Origin: JAOUEA01 sp040882605
Lineage (GTDB): Bacteria > Actinomycetota > UBA4738 > HRBIN12
Length of the DNA stretch: 64,000 nt
Direction: 5' to 3'
Assembly (NCBI GenBank): GCA_040882605.1
Contig: JBBEAY010000065.1
Span: 1 to 64,000, forward strand
The notes beneath the pieces were generated by a model. That model searched no databases, had not been told where the DNA came from, and worked only from the letters and a program-made list of their open reading frames with translations. Numbering within the stretch: the first letter of the stretch is position 1; the number at the start of each line of letters is the position of its first letter. This document shows, one piece after another, positions 16,247 through 25,398 of this stretch. The translations under genes and the position numbers were made by a program.

Positions 16247-17740
16247 GTGTCCTCCCCATCGGCTCTTCCCCCGCATGCGCCTGCCTTCCCGCCGATCTCG
16301 CTGTCGGCCCTGATCGAGGCCGTGCCCGGCGTGCGCACGCGCGGTGATGCGGCGGTCTCCGTGCTCGACGTGGCCTACGACTCGCGTTCGCTCACCACCG
16401 GGGCGCTGTTCTGCTGCGTTCGGGGCGAGACCGCCGACGGTCACGACTTCGCCAGCGACGCGCTCGATGCGGGCGCGGCGGCGCTGCTCGTCGAGCGATG
16501 GCTCGCCTTGGCGGCGACCCAGGCGCTGGTGCCATCGGTCCGCGGGGCGATGGGTCCGGTGGCGGCACGCGCATTCGGTGAGCCGGCTGCTTCGATGACG
16601 ATGCTCGGGGTCACCGGCACCAACGGCAAGACGACGACGACTTACTTGCTCGAAGCGATCGCGCGGCGGGCGGGCCTACGCGCCGGCGTGATCGGCACGA
16701 CCGGTGCGCGGATCGCGGGCGCGCCGGCACCGCTCGAGCGCACCACGCCCGAGGCGCCCGACCTGCACCGGCTGCTCGCGCGCATGCGTGAGGGCGAAGT
16801 GGGTCTCGTGGCGATGGAGGTCTCGTCGCACGCGCTCGCCCAGCACAGGGTGGGTGGAGTCGTGTTCGACGCGGTCGCGTTCACCAACCTCTCGCAGGAC
16901 CACCTCGACTACCACGCCTCGATGCAGGACTACTTCGAAGCCAAGGCGTCGCTGTTCACGCCCGAGCTTGCGCGCCGCGGCGTAGTGAACGCCGACGATC
17001 CATGGGGCCGCCGCCTCCTCGATGCGCCCGAGATCGAGCTCTCGACGTTCGCGGTCGACGCCGAGGCCGATCTTCGGGCCACGGGTGTCGAAGTGTCGCC
17101 ATCAGGCCTCGCGTTCCGCGCCGACGGCTTGCAGGTCCGGTCGTCGCTTCGGGGCGCGTTCAACGTGTCGAACTGCCTCGCGGCCATCGCGCTGTCTCGC
17201 GCCGCCGGTCTGCCCGACGACGTGATCACCGCCGGCATCGCCGACGTGCGCGAGGTGCCCGGTCGTGTGGAGCCGATCGACGAGGGGCAGGGGTTCCTCG
17301 TGGTGGTGGATTACGCGCATACGCCCGCTAGCATCCTCGGTGTGCTGCAGGCCACTCGCCCGCTGGCCACGGGCCGGCTGATCGCCGTGTTCGGTTGTGG
17401 GGGCGACCGCGATCGCGCCAAGCGACCGCTCATGGGCAAGGCTGCCACCTCGACCGCCGACCTCACCATCATCACGACCGACAACCCCCGCTCGGAAGAC
17501 CCGATCGCGATCATCGGCGAGATCGAGCCGGGGGCACGCGAAGGTGGAGGCGACTACGTGGTCGAGCCGGACCGCCGCGTCGCGATCACTCTTGCCGTTG
17601 CGCAAGCCGAGCCGGGCGATGCCGTAGTGATCGCCGGGAAGGGTCACGAGGTCGACCAGGAGCTCGCCGATGCAACGATCGAGTTCGACGATCGCGCCGT
17701 GGCTCGCGAGGCGCTGCGCCGGGTGGTGCACGGGGCATGA
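16247..17740 (+). CDS. murE: UDP-N-acetylmuramoyl-tripeptide synthetase MurE (meso-diaminopimelate type)
   Basis: A 497-residue cytoplasmic Mur ligase that adds the third peptide residue to UDP-MurNAc-L-Ala-D-Glu. The three domains are visible: an N-terminal UDP-binding domain (DSRSLTTGALFCCVRG), a central ATPase (GVTGTNGKTTTTYLLE, then LVAMEVSSHALAQHRV and TNLSQDHLDYH), and a C-terminal domain with TTDNPRSEDP. The DNPR motif is the known signature for meso-diaminopimelate rather than lysine. GTG 16247 follows a -10 box at 8 nt, with no ribosome site. The stop overlaps murF (ATGA). Confidence 0.95.
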   Translation: MSSPSALPPHAPAFPPISLSALIEAVPGVRTRGDAAVSVLDVAYDSRSLTTGALFCCVRGETADGHDFASDALDAGAAALLVERWLALAATQALVPSVRGAMGPVAARAFGEPAASMTMLGVTGTNGKTTTTYLLEAIARRAGLRAGVIGTTGARIAGAPAPLERTTPEAPDLHRLLARMREGEVGLVAMEVSSHALAQHRVGGVVFDAVAFTNLSQDHLDYHASMQDYFEAKASLFTPELARRGVVNADDPWGRRLLDAPEIELSTFAVDAEADLRATGVEVSPSGLAFRADGLQVRSSLRGAFNVSNCLAAIALSRAAGLPDDVITAGIADVREVPGRVEPIDEGQGFLVVVDYAHTPASILGVLQATRPLATGRLIAVFGCGGDRDRAKRPLMGKAATSTADLTIITTDNPRSEDPIAIIGEIEPGAREGGGDYVVEPDRRVAITLAVAQAEPGDAVVIAGKGHEVDQELADATIEFDDRAVAREALRRVVHGA

Positions 17741-19095
17741 TGCCGCGGCTGCTCTCGGCGATCGCACGCGAGGTCGACGGCCGCCTCGAGGGTGCCGATG
17801 GCGAGGTCACCCACGTCGTGACCGATTCGCGTGATGCGGGGCCGGGGGCGTTGTTCGTGGCGCTCAGGGGCGAGCACACCGACGGTGCGAGGTTCGTGCC
17901 CCATGCGTTGCAGGCTGGCGCAGCCGGCGCCATCGTGGCCGATGGGGCTTCGGCGCCTGGTCCCGCGGTCGTCGTTGCGTCGACCGGCGAGGCCCTGCTG
18001 CGACTGGGGTCCGCCGAGCGCGGGCAGATCACGACGTGCGTCGGCGTCACCGGGGCCAACGGCAAGACGAGCACGAAGGACATGACGGCCGAGGTGCTGT
18101 CGCGGCGATTCCGTACGCATCCGAGCCCCGGCTCGTTCAACAACGAGATCGGTCTGCCGATGACGATGCTCGGCGCCCCGGCGGGGACCGAGGTCGTGGT
18201 GGCGGAGCTCGGCGCCCGCCGCAAGGGTGACGTCGCCATGCTGTGTGAGATCGCGCGGCCTGAGATCGTGATCGTGACCAACGTGGGAGTGGCACACCTC
18301 GAGATCTTCGGGTCATGGGAGGCGATCGTCGAGGCTTCGGCCGAGCCGGTCGACGCCGTGACACCCCAAGGGTGGGCCGTATTGAACGCCGACGATCCGG
18401 TGGTCGCCGGCTACCGGTCGCATTGCGCCGGCCAAGTGATGACGTTCGGCGTGTACGCCGAGGCCGACGTGGGCGCGGTAGACGTTTCGACGACCCGCGA
18501 TGGCCTGGCGTCGTTCACCTTGGTCGTCGGCGAGCAGCGCTCGCCGGTGACCCTGTCGGTCCCCGGAGAGCACATGGTGCCCAATGCCCTCGCCTCGGCG
18601 GCGGTGGGCATGATCCTCGGCGTGCCGCTCGAGGACTGTGCCGGGGCGCTCGGCGCCGCTGAGATCTCGCATTGGCGCATGGAAACCTTCATGACTGTCG
18701 ACGGGGTGCGTGTGATCAACGATGCCTACAACGCGAACCCCGAGTCGATGGCGGCAGCCCTGAAGACCGCGCGGGTGATGGCGGGTGAGGGCAGGGTGAT
18801 CGCCGTGCTCGGCCACATGGCGGAGCTCGGTCCGATCACCGACGAGCAGCACGAGCGGCTTGGCGAGCTCGCGGCGCGGCTCCCCGTCGATCGACTCATC
18901 GCGGTCGGGGAGGCGGCGAAGCTGATCGCGGTGGCCGGCATCCGCGAGGGCGTGGAACCCGACAACGTCGCCGCCTACGACGACCCTGCCGACGTGCTGG
19001 CCGACGTTCGCGAACACGCGAGCTCCGGCGACGTCGTGTTGATCAAGGGGTCGCGCGTCGCGGGGCTCGAGAAGATCGCGGAGGCGCTGCGGTGA
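17737..19095 (+). CDS. murF: UDP-N-acetylmuramoyl-tripeptide--D-alanyl-D-alanine ligase MurF
   Basis: A 452-residue Mur ligase that adds D-Ala-D-Ala to UDP-MurNAc-tripeptide. It shows VTDSRDAGPGALFVALRGE, the ATP-binding GVTGANGKTSTKDM, SFNNEIGLPMT, the VTNVGVAHLEIFGS metal-site stretch and the C-terminal INDAYNANPESM motif specific to MurF. ATG 17737 overlaps the murE stop; ATG 17740 immediately after is an equal alternative. The stop overlaps mraY (GTGA). Confidence 0.95.
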   Translation: MMPRLLSAIAREVDGRLEGADGEVTHVVTDSRDAGPGALFVALRGEHTDGARFVPHALQAGAAGAIVADGASAPGPAVVVASTGEALLRLGSAERGQITTCVGVTGANGKTSTKDMTAEVLSRRFRTHPSPGSFNNEIGLPMTMLGAPAGTEVVVAELGARRKGDVAMLCEIARPEIVIVTNVGVAHLEIFGSWEAIVEASAEPVDAVTPQGWAVLNADDPVVAGYRSHCAGQVMTFGVYAEADVGAVDVSTTRDGLASFTLVVGEQRSPVTLSVPGEHMVPNALASAAVGMILGVPLEDCAGALGAAEISHWRMETFMTVDGVRVINDAYNANPESMAAALKTARVMAGEGRVIAVLGHMAELGPITDEQHERLGELAARLPVDRLIAVGEAAKLIAVAGIREGVEPDNVAAYDDPADVLADVREHASSGDVVLIKGSRVAGLEKIAEALR

Positions 19096-20162
19096 TCTCG
19101 ATCCTGGTGGCGGGCGCGATCGGGCTGGCGGTGACCCTGCTCGGCACTCCCATCGCGATCCGGGCGTTCACCCTGTGGGGCTGGGGCCAGCGCATCCGCG
19201 AGGACGGCCCTCACACCCATATGGAGAAGATGGGCACTCCGACCATGGGCGGTCTCGTGATCCTCGCCGGACTGCTGCTGGCCTATCTGGCGACCAGGTT
19301 CACGGGCGACAACGGCGTCAATGCGGCCGGCATCGCCTTGGTGCTCGCCGCATTCGGGTTCGGCGCGGTCGGGTTCCTCGACGACTTCATGAAGGTCCGC
19401 AATCGCCGCTCGCTCGGGCTCACGAAGATCCAGAAGTTCGCCGGCACGGCGGTCGTCTCGCTCGCCTTCGGTCTGATCGTCTCGCGCTCGTCCGACGAGA
19501 CCGGCATCTCCACCAGCCTTTCCTTCATAAGACCGACCGCCCTCGTGCTCGGCGTCGTGTTCCTCGTATGGGTGTTCCTCGTGCTCACCGCCTCGTCGCA
19601 CGCGGTGAACCTCACCGACGGGCTCGACGGGCTCGCGGCCGGCTCCAGCACGCTCGTGTGCGCCGCCTATGTCTTCATCGCCTTCTGGCAGTACCGCCAT
19701 CCCTGCTTCGGCGGGGAGGTCGTCGGGGCGAGCGGATGCTACGACGTGAGCGGTCGCGCGATGCTCGATATCGCGATCGTCGCCGCCGCCATGATGGGGG
19801 CGCTCGCAGGGTTCCTGTGGTGGAACGCCGCGCCGGCCAAGATCTTCATGGGCGACACGGGCTCGCTGGCCATCGGCGGGTTGTTCGGCGGGCTCGCGGT
19901 TGCGACCAACAGCCAGTTGCTCCTGGTGATCCTGGGTGGTCTGTTCGTGATGGAAACGATGAGCGTGATACTGCAGGTGATCGCGTTCCGAGGGTTCGGG
20001 CGGCGCATCCTCCGTATGTCGCCGATCCATCACCACTTCGAGCTCGCGGGCTGGCCCGAGTTCACCGTGATCGTGCGGTTCTGGATCATCGCCGGGCTCT
20101 GCGTGGCGGTCGGCCTCGGTCTCTACTACGCCGACTTCATCTCCCAAGGCGGCCTGGATTGA
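19092..20162 (+). CDS. mraY: Phospho-N-acetylmuramoyl-pentapeptide-transferase MraY
   Basis: A 356-residue integral membrane enzyme that transfers phospho-MurNAc-pentapeptide to undecaprenyl phosphate, forming lipid I. Motifs are HMEKMGTPTMGG, DDFMKVRNRRSLGL, NLTDGLDGLAAGSS, FMGDTGSLAIGG and MSPIHHHFEL, which includes the substrate-binding histidines. About ten hydrophobic helices are present. GTG 19092 overlaps the murF stop, and the stop overlaps the TTG start of murD. Confidence 0.96.
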   Translation: MISILVAGAIGLAVTLLGTPIAIRAFTLWGWGQRIREDGPHTHMEKMGTPTMGGLVILAGLLLAYLATRFTGDNGVNAAGIALVLAAFGFGAVGFLDDFMKVRNRRSLGLTKIQKFAGTAVVSLAFGLIVSRSSDETGISTSLSFIRPTALVLGVVFLVWVFLVLTASSHAVNLTDGLDGLAAGSSTLVCAAYVFIAFWQYRHPCFGGEVVGASGCYDVSGRAMLDIAIVAAAMMGALAGFLWWNAAPAKIFMGDTGSLAIGGLFGGLAVATNSQLLLVILGGLFVMETMSVILQVIAFRGFGRRILRMSPIHHHFELAGWPEFTVIVRFWIIAGLCVAVGLGLYYADFISQGGLD

Positions 20163-21547
20163 CGGGCGGGCCTGGATCGACAGCGGGGCCTCGAGCGACC
20201 GGGCGGTTCGAGGGTGAGCGCGTCGTCGTTGTCGGCGCCGGCGTGGCCGGCTCATCGGCCGCCCGCGTGCTCGCTGCGGAAGGCGCGACGGTCCGCGTGA
20301 CGGAGGCGCGACGCGGGTCTGAGCTGTCCACGGTGGCTGCGCTCCGCGATGCGGGGGTCGAGATGCTGACCGGCGGCCACGATCCATCACACCTCGAGGG
20401 TGCGACGCTCGTCGTCACAGGGCCGGGCGTGCCCGAACAGGCGCCTGTGCTCGGCTGGGCGCGCGCCCGCGGGCTCCCTGTCTGGAGTGAGATGGAGCTC
20501 GGCGCCCGCCTCGCCGAGGCCCCCTACCTCGCCGTCACCGGCACGAACGGCAAGACCACAACGACCGGCATGATCGAATCTTGCCTGCGCGCCGATGGCA
20601 TCGACGCCGTGGCGTGCGGCAACATCGGCCACCCGTTCCCCGAGGCAGCGCGCGAAGGTCACGAGGCGCTCGTGGTCGAATGCTCGTCGTTCCAGCTGCG
20701 GCTTCAGGAGTCCTTCCATCCTCGCGTCTCGGTGCTGCTGAACCTCGCGCCCGACCACATCGACGAGCACGGCTCCTTCGAGGCCTACGCCGACGCGAAG
20801 GCGCGCATCTTCGCCCGGCAGACGTCGGGCGACACCCACGTGGGCAACCGCGACGACGAGAGCGCTGCCGCTCGCTCGGCCGACGCGCCGTGTGACGTCG
20901 TGTGGTTCCGCATCGGCTCGCCCGGCGACGGTGAGGTCGGCTACGACGACGACGGACTGCTCTCGCGCTTGACCGCCGTCCCCGAGCGGCTCGGAGACGT
21001 CGCCGGCGCTGCCGGGCTTCGCGCAGACGCCGCGGCCGCAGCGGCTGCCTCGCTCGCATTCGGCGTCTCGGCGCGGGCCGTAGGCGACGCGCTCGCAGGG
21101 TTCGTGCCCGCGCCCCATCGAGGGCAGGTCGTGGTGGTCGTCGACGGGGTCCGCTTCATCGACGACTCCAAGGCCACGAACGTTCATGCGGCGCTTGCGG
21201 CGCTCGACGGCCTGGACGACGCGGTGCTGATCGCCGGTGGCCTGGCGAAAGGCGTCGACCTGTCACCACTCGCCACGCGTGCGGACCGGCTGCGCGCGGT
21301 GATCGCCATGGGCGAGGCAGCCCCAGAGCTCACGCGCGTGTTCGAGGGGATCAAGCCGGTGCACCAGGCCGACTCGATCGAGCACGCCGTGCGGACCGCG
21401 TTCGATCTCGCGAAGCCGGGCGGCACCGTCTTGCTGGCGCCGGCGTGCGCGAGCTGGGATCAGTTCCGCGACTACGCCGAGCGCGGCGATCGATTCGCGG
21501 CGGCGGCGCGAGGGCTGCCGCAGGAGGTGGGCGCCGGTGGCGGGTAA
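20159..21547 (+). CDS. murD: UDP-N-acetylmuramoylalanine--D-glutamate ligase MurD
   Basis: A 462-residue Mur ligase that adds D-Glu. It has an N-terminal Rossmann region (VVVVGAGVAGSSAARVL), the ATPase motif AVTGTNGKTTTTGMIES, ECSSFQLRLQESFHP, LNLAPDHIDEHGSFEAYADAK and a C-terminal domain with FIDDSKATN. TTG 20159 is chosen because it overlaps the mraY stop (TTGA) and the conserved domain begins about 18 residues later; no ATG or GTG is available in frame there. The first 18 residues are a Gly/Arg-rich leader. The gene overlaps ftsW by 11 nt. Confidence 0.93.
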   Translation: MTGGPGSTAGPRATGRFEGERVVVVGAGVAGSSAARVLAAEGATVRVTEARRGSELSTVAALRDAGVEMLTGGHDPSHLEGATLVVTGPGVPEQAPVLGWARARGLPVWSEMELGARLAEAPYLAVTGTNGKTTTTGMIESCLRADGIDAVACGNIGHPFPEAAREGHEALVVECSSFQLRLQESFHPRVSVLLNLAPDHIDEHGSFEAYADAKARIFARQTSGDTHVGNRDDESAAARSADAPCDVVWFRIGSPGDGEVGYDDDGLLSRLTAVPERLGDVAGAAGLRADAAAAAAASLAFGVSARAVGDALAGFVPAPHRGQVVVVVDGVRFIDDSKATNVHAALAALDGLDDAVLIAGGLAKGVDLSPLATRADRLRAVIAMGEAAPELTRVFEGIKPVHQADSIEHAVRTAFDLAKPGGTVLLAPACASWDQFRDYAERGDRFAAAARGLPQEVGAGGG

Positions 21548-22880
21548 GACTGTAGCGACGAAGCGCCGGACCGTGGCGGCCAAGCGTCGTTCGACCGGGC
21601 GGGCGCAGCACCTTCGGGTGGTGAGCGAGCCCACGCGCCGCGCCGATGCGATGCACGTCGCCCGTGTCAACATGCTGCTCCTGCTCGTGCCGGCCGCCGT
21701 GCTCACTGTGCTCGGGCTCGCCATGATCATGTCGGCCGGCTCGGTGTCGGCGACCCAGGGGTATGAGGGCAACGCCTTCTGGTACTTCCAGCGCCAAGGT
21801 GTTTACGCGATCGCCGGTGTCATCGTGCTGGTGCTCGCGGTGCGGCTGCCACACGACGTCTGGCGCAAGCTCGCGGTGCCGATGCTCTTGGTCCTCGTGC
21901 CGCTCATGCTGGTGACCTTCCACCCGTCGGTGGGCACGTCGCTCAACGGGGCGTCGCGATGGATCGACCTCGGCCCGGTGACCCTGCAACCCGCGGAGCT
22001 CATGAAGCTCGCGATGATCGCGTTCGCGGCGGCGGTGCTGACGAAGAAGTGGGGAAAGCTGGACGATCCTGTCCATCTGTTGATCCCGCTCGCGCCGGTC
22101 GTGTTCGTCGTGGCGGTGCTCGTCATCATGCAGCGCGACCTCGGCACGACCCTCGTCATCTGTGGATCGGTCATCGTCTTGTTGTTCGTGGCCGGGGTTC
22201 GTGCGCGACACCTGGCGGTCACGGTCGCCGTCGCCCTAGCGGGCACCGTGTTCCTCATCTTCGGCACCACCTACCGTCGCACGCGGTTCATCGATTCGTT
22301 CCTGAACCCTTGGAACGATCCAGGCGACGCGGGCTTCCAGCTCATCCAGGGATTGATCGCGTTCGGCTCAGGAGGCTGGACCGGAGTCGGTCTCGGGGCG
22401 AGCCGCCAGAAGTGGGACTACCTGCCGAACGCGCATTCCGACTTCATCTTCGCGATCCTGGGCGAGGAGCTGGGACTGCTCGGAGCCTTGTTCGTGCTGG
22501 CGATGTTCGCGCTGCTGCTGTTCGCGGGCATCCGCATCGCGATCGCTGCCCCCGACACGTTCGGAAGGCTGCTGGCCGCGGGCATCACCGGATGGATCGG
22601 CCTGCAGACGATCATCAACCTCGGCGCAGTCACGGGCCTGATGCCGATCACGGGTGTGCCGCTGCCGCTGCTGTCGTTCGGTGGCACCGCGCTCGTGGTC
22701 ACGCTCGCCGCCATCGGAGTGCTCGCGAGCGTCGCACGCGCGAGCGCCCAGGCCGCGCCTCAGACCGCAAGGCGCGGCTCGCCGGGTGCGACTCGAACGC
22801 CTGCTCGTCGCACCGCCACGTCCAGCGTCAAGGACTCGGGTGCGCGGCAGAGGGCGCCCGGAAGGAAAGCCGTCCGATGA
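21537..22880 (+). CDS. ftsW: Septal peptidoglycan glycosyltransferase FtsW
   Basis: A 447-residue SEDS-family polymerase of septal glycan strands, working with FtsI. A basic cytoplasmic N-terminus (about 40 residues) precedes about ten membrane spans. Recognisable SEDS motifs are NGASRWIDLGPVTLQPAE, IMQRDLGTTLV, NAHSDFIFAILGEELGLLG and TGVPLPLLSFGG. The C-terminal 60 residues are a basic, Ala/Arg-rich cytoplasmic tail. GTG 21537 lies inside the murD end with AGGAGGTG upstream, and the stop overlaps murG (ATGA). Confidence 0.95.
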   Translation: MAGKTVATKRRTVAAKRRSTGRAQHLRVVSEPTRRADAMHVARVNMLLLLVPAAVLTVLGLAMIMSAGSVSATQGYEGNAFWYFQRQGVYAIAGVIVLVLAVRLPHDVWRKLAVPMLLVLVPLMLVTFHPSVGTSLNGASRWIDLGPVTLQPAELMKLAMIAFAAAVLTKKWGKLDDPVHLLIPLAPVVFVVAVLVIMQRDLGTTLVICGSVIVLLFVAGVRARHLAVTVAVALAGTVFLIFGTTYRRTRFIDSFLNPWNDPGDAGFQLIQGLIAFGSGGWTGVGLGASRQKWDYLPNAHSDFIFAILGEELGLLGALFVLAMFALLLFAGIRIAIAAPDTFGRLLAAGITGWIGLQTIINLGAVTGLMPITGVPLPLLSFGGTALVVTLAAIGVLASVARASAQAAPQTARRGSPGATRTPARRTATSSVKDSGARQRAPGRKAVR

Positions 22881-23977
22881 AGGTAGTCATGTCGGGAGGC
22901 GGCACCGCAGGCCATGTCTTCCCTGCGGTCGCTGTCGCGGAACGGCTGCGAGAGGCAGGGCACGAGGTGCGTTTCGTCGGCTCGGCCCGAGGCCAGGAAG
23001 CCTCGCTCGTTCCGGCCGCGGGCTTCCCCTTCACCTCCGTTCGTGTGGCCTCGGCCCAGACGCGACTCTCGCTGCACACCTTGAGGGCCCTGTACCTGGC
23101 GCTCGCGGCCGCCCGAACCGTGCGACCGCTCGTGCGATCGGCTGACGTCGTGGTCGGCATCGGTGGGTACGCGAGCGCGCCCGCGATCTTGGCGGCGCGC
23201 CGATCGCACACGCCGGTCGTGCTGATCGAACCGAATAGCGTGCCCGGCCTGGTCAATCGCGTCGCAGCCCGGTGGGCGAGCGCCGTGGCCACCACGTTCG
23301 AGGCCACGGCGGCTCGCTTGCCCCCGAGCACGCGAGTGGTGCGCACCGGCGATCCGATCCGCCGCCAGATCGCCGAGGTCGCCTCGGACCGCGATGAGCG
23401 CCGAACACAGGCCCTGCGAGAGTTCCAGCTCGATGGCGAGCGACTGACCGTGTCGGTGTTGGGAGGCAGTCAGGGTGCGCGCCGGCTCGACCAGTTGGTC
23501 GCTGCGACCATCGGGGAGCTCGGCGACCGCTCCGACCTCCAGCTGCTGGTTGCGACCGGGCCGGACCACGTCGAGGAAGTCGCGCCCGCCGCCGGGTCGG
23601 CTGGTCAGCTGCTCGTGCGCGTCGTGGGGTTCATCGAGCGGATGGACCTGGCCCTGGCTGTGACCGACCTCGCTGTCGCACGGTCTGGTTCGGGAACCCT
23701 CTCCGAGCTCGCCGCGTGCGGAGTGCCCTCGATCTTCGTGCCCTATCCCCATGCCACCGAGAACCATCAGGAGGCCAACGCCAGGGAGCTTGAACGGGCG
23801 GGCGCCGCCGACGTGATGCTCGAGCCGGCCATGTCCGGAGCTCTGCTCGGCGAGCGCATCGCGGTGTTGCTCGCCGACGAGCCACGTCGGGCGTCGATGA
23901 CAACCGCGATGCTTCGATGGGCGAGCCCCGATGCCGACCGGAGCATCGCCGACCTCGTCATGGAAGTCGCCGCGTGA
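22877..23977 (+). CDS. murG: UDP-GlcNAc:lipid I N-acetylglucosaminyltransferase MurG
   Basis: A 366-residue GT28 glycosyltransferase converting lipid I to lipid II at the inner membrane face. It has the N-terminal glycine loop SGGGTAGHVFPAVAVAE, GIGGYASAPAILAA, SVLGGSQGARRLDQ (second G loop), ARSGSGTLSELAACG and PYPHATENHQEANA, which contacts UDP-GlcNAc. ATG 22877 overlaps the ftsW stop, with a GGAAGGA ribosome site upstream. The stop overlaps murC (GTGA). Confidence 0.96.
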   Translation: MKVVMSGGGTAGHVFPAVAVAERLREAGHEVRFVGSARGQEASLVPAAGFPFTSVRVASAQTRLSLHTLRALYLALAAARTVRPLVRSADVVVGIGGYASAPAILAARRSHTPVVLIEPNSVPGLVNRVAARWASAVATTFEATAARLPPSTRVVRTGDPIRRQIAEVASDRDERRTQALREFQLDGERLTVSVLGGSQGARRLDQLVAATIGELGDRSDLQLLVATGPDHVEEVAPAAGSAGQLLVRVVGFIERMDLALAVTDLAVARSGSGTLSELAACGVPSIFVPYPHATENHQEANARELERAGAADVMLEPAMSGALLGERIAVLLADEPRRASMTTAMLRWASPDADRSIADLVMEVAA

Positions 23978-25398
23978 CCACCTACGTGCCGCCCACCGGC
24001 AGCATCCCGACCCTGCCGGTGCCGACGCTCGAGGGCATCGGATCGGTGCACATGATCGGCATCGGGGGCGCAGGAATGCGCAACCTCGCCAAGCTCTTGC
24101 GAGCAGACGGCCTTGCCGTCAGCGGTTCCGACATGAAGGATTCGAGGGGCATCGCCGAACTCCGTGCCGCCGGCGCACAAGTCTGGGTCGGCCACGACTC
24201 CCGTCGCATCGCGTCGCCTGACGTCGTGATCATCTCGAGTGCGATCGCCGAGGACAACGTGGAGCTCAGAGCCGCCCGCGAGCGCGGTATCGAGGTGTGG
24301 GCTCGCCAACAAGCTTTGGCGGCGATCGCGGCAGGGACCCGCTCGATCGCGGTGGCGGGCACCCACGGCAAGACGACGACGACCTCGATGATCTCTGTCT
24401 TGCTCGAGCGTGTAGGGCTCGACCCGAGCTATCTGATCGGGGGCGATCTCAATGAGAGCGGCAGTGGAGCGCGTGCCGGGCGCGGCGACCTGTTCGTGTT
24501 CGAGGCCGACGAGAGCGACGGCTCGTTCCTGCTGACCCGCCCCTATATCGGCGTCGTGACCAACGTCGATATCGACCACGTCGACTTCTATCCGGGCGGC
24601 CGTGACGAGATCGAGTCGGCGTTCGCTGCGTTCGTGTCGAGTTGTGAGCATGTGGTGGCCTGCGGAGACGACCCGGGCGTCCGATCGGCCCTCGATGCGA
24701 CCGGTGTCCACGCGTTGCTCTATGGCACCGAGCCTGGCAACGACCTGGTCGTCTCGGTCGACGAGCTGGGCCCTGAGGGTGCCGCGGGGAGTGTCCGCGA
24801 TGCCTCAGGCGCCGTCGCGCCCCTCAGGTTGCGCGTCGATGGCGCCCACAACCTTCTGGATGCGGCGGCGGCGATCGGCGCCGCCGGCCTCGTCGGGGTT
24901 GAGCTCGGGGACGCCGCCGCAGCATTGGCATCGTTCGCCGGAGTGCACCGTAGGTTCGAGCATCGCGGCAGCGCCCGAGGCGCCGACTTCTTCGACGACT
25001 ACGGCCACACGCCGGCCGAGATGGCGGTCACGATCGAGACGGCTCGCCGGCGACGGCCCCAGCGGCTGATCGCGCTCGTGCAGCCGCACCGCTACTCCCG
25101 GGTCCAGGCGCTCTGGCGCGAGCTGGGCGCGAGCGTCACGGGCGCCGACCTGGTGCTCGTGACCGACGTCGACGGCGCCGCGCAACCACCGATCCCGGGC
25201 GTCACGGGAAAGCTCGTCGCTGACGGCATCGCGCTGGCCTCCCCGTCCACGCCTGTCGTATACCTGCCCCACCGGACCGACGCGATCGACTACCTCGAAC
25301 GTGAGGTGCGCGCCGGCGACCTCGTGGTGACGATGGGCTGCGGCGACGTGTGGATGCTGGGAGACGCCGCCCTCGAGCGACTCGGAGGTGGTGCGTGA
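23974..25398 (+). CDS. murC: UDP-N-acetylmuramate--L-alanine ligase MurC
   Basis: A 474-residue Mur ligase adding the first peptide residue. It shows VHMIGIGGAGMRNLAKLL (N-terminal Rossmann), VAGTHGKTTTTSM (ATP loop), FEADESDGSFLL, VTNVDIDHVDFYPG, HRRFEHRG, FFDDYGHTPAEM and QPHRYSRVQAL. GTG 23974 overlaps the murG stop; the conserved fold starts about 20 residues in, after a short Pro/Thr-rich leader. The stop overlaps murB (GTGA). Confidence 0.96.
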   Translation: MTTYVPPTGSIPTLPVPTLEGIGSVHMIGIGGAGMRNLAKLLRADGLAVSGSDMKDSRGIAELRAAGAQVWVGHDSRRIASPDVVIISSAIAEDNVELRAARERGIEVWARQQALAAIAAGTRSIAVAGTHGKTTTTSMISVLLERVGLDPSYLIGGDLNESGSGARAGRGDLFVFEADESDGSFLLTRPYIGVVTNVDIDHVDFYPGGRDEIESAFAAFVSSCEHVVACGDDPGVRSALDATGVHALLYGTEPGNDLVVSVDELGPEGAAGSVRDASGAVAPLRLRVDGAHNLLDAAAAIGAAGLVGVELGDAAAALASFAGVHRRFEHRGSARGADFFDDYGHTPAEMAVTIETARRRRPQRLIALVQPHRYSRVQALWRELGASVTGADLVLVTDVDGAAQPPIPGVTGKLVADGIALASPSTPVVYLPHRTDAIDYLEREVRAGDLVVTMGCGDVWMLGDAALERLGGGA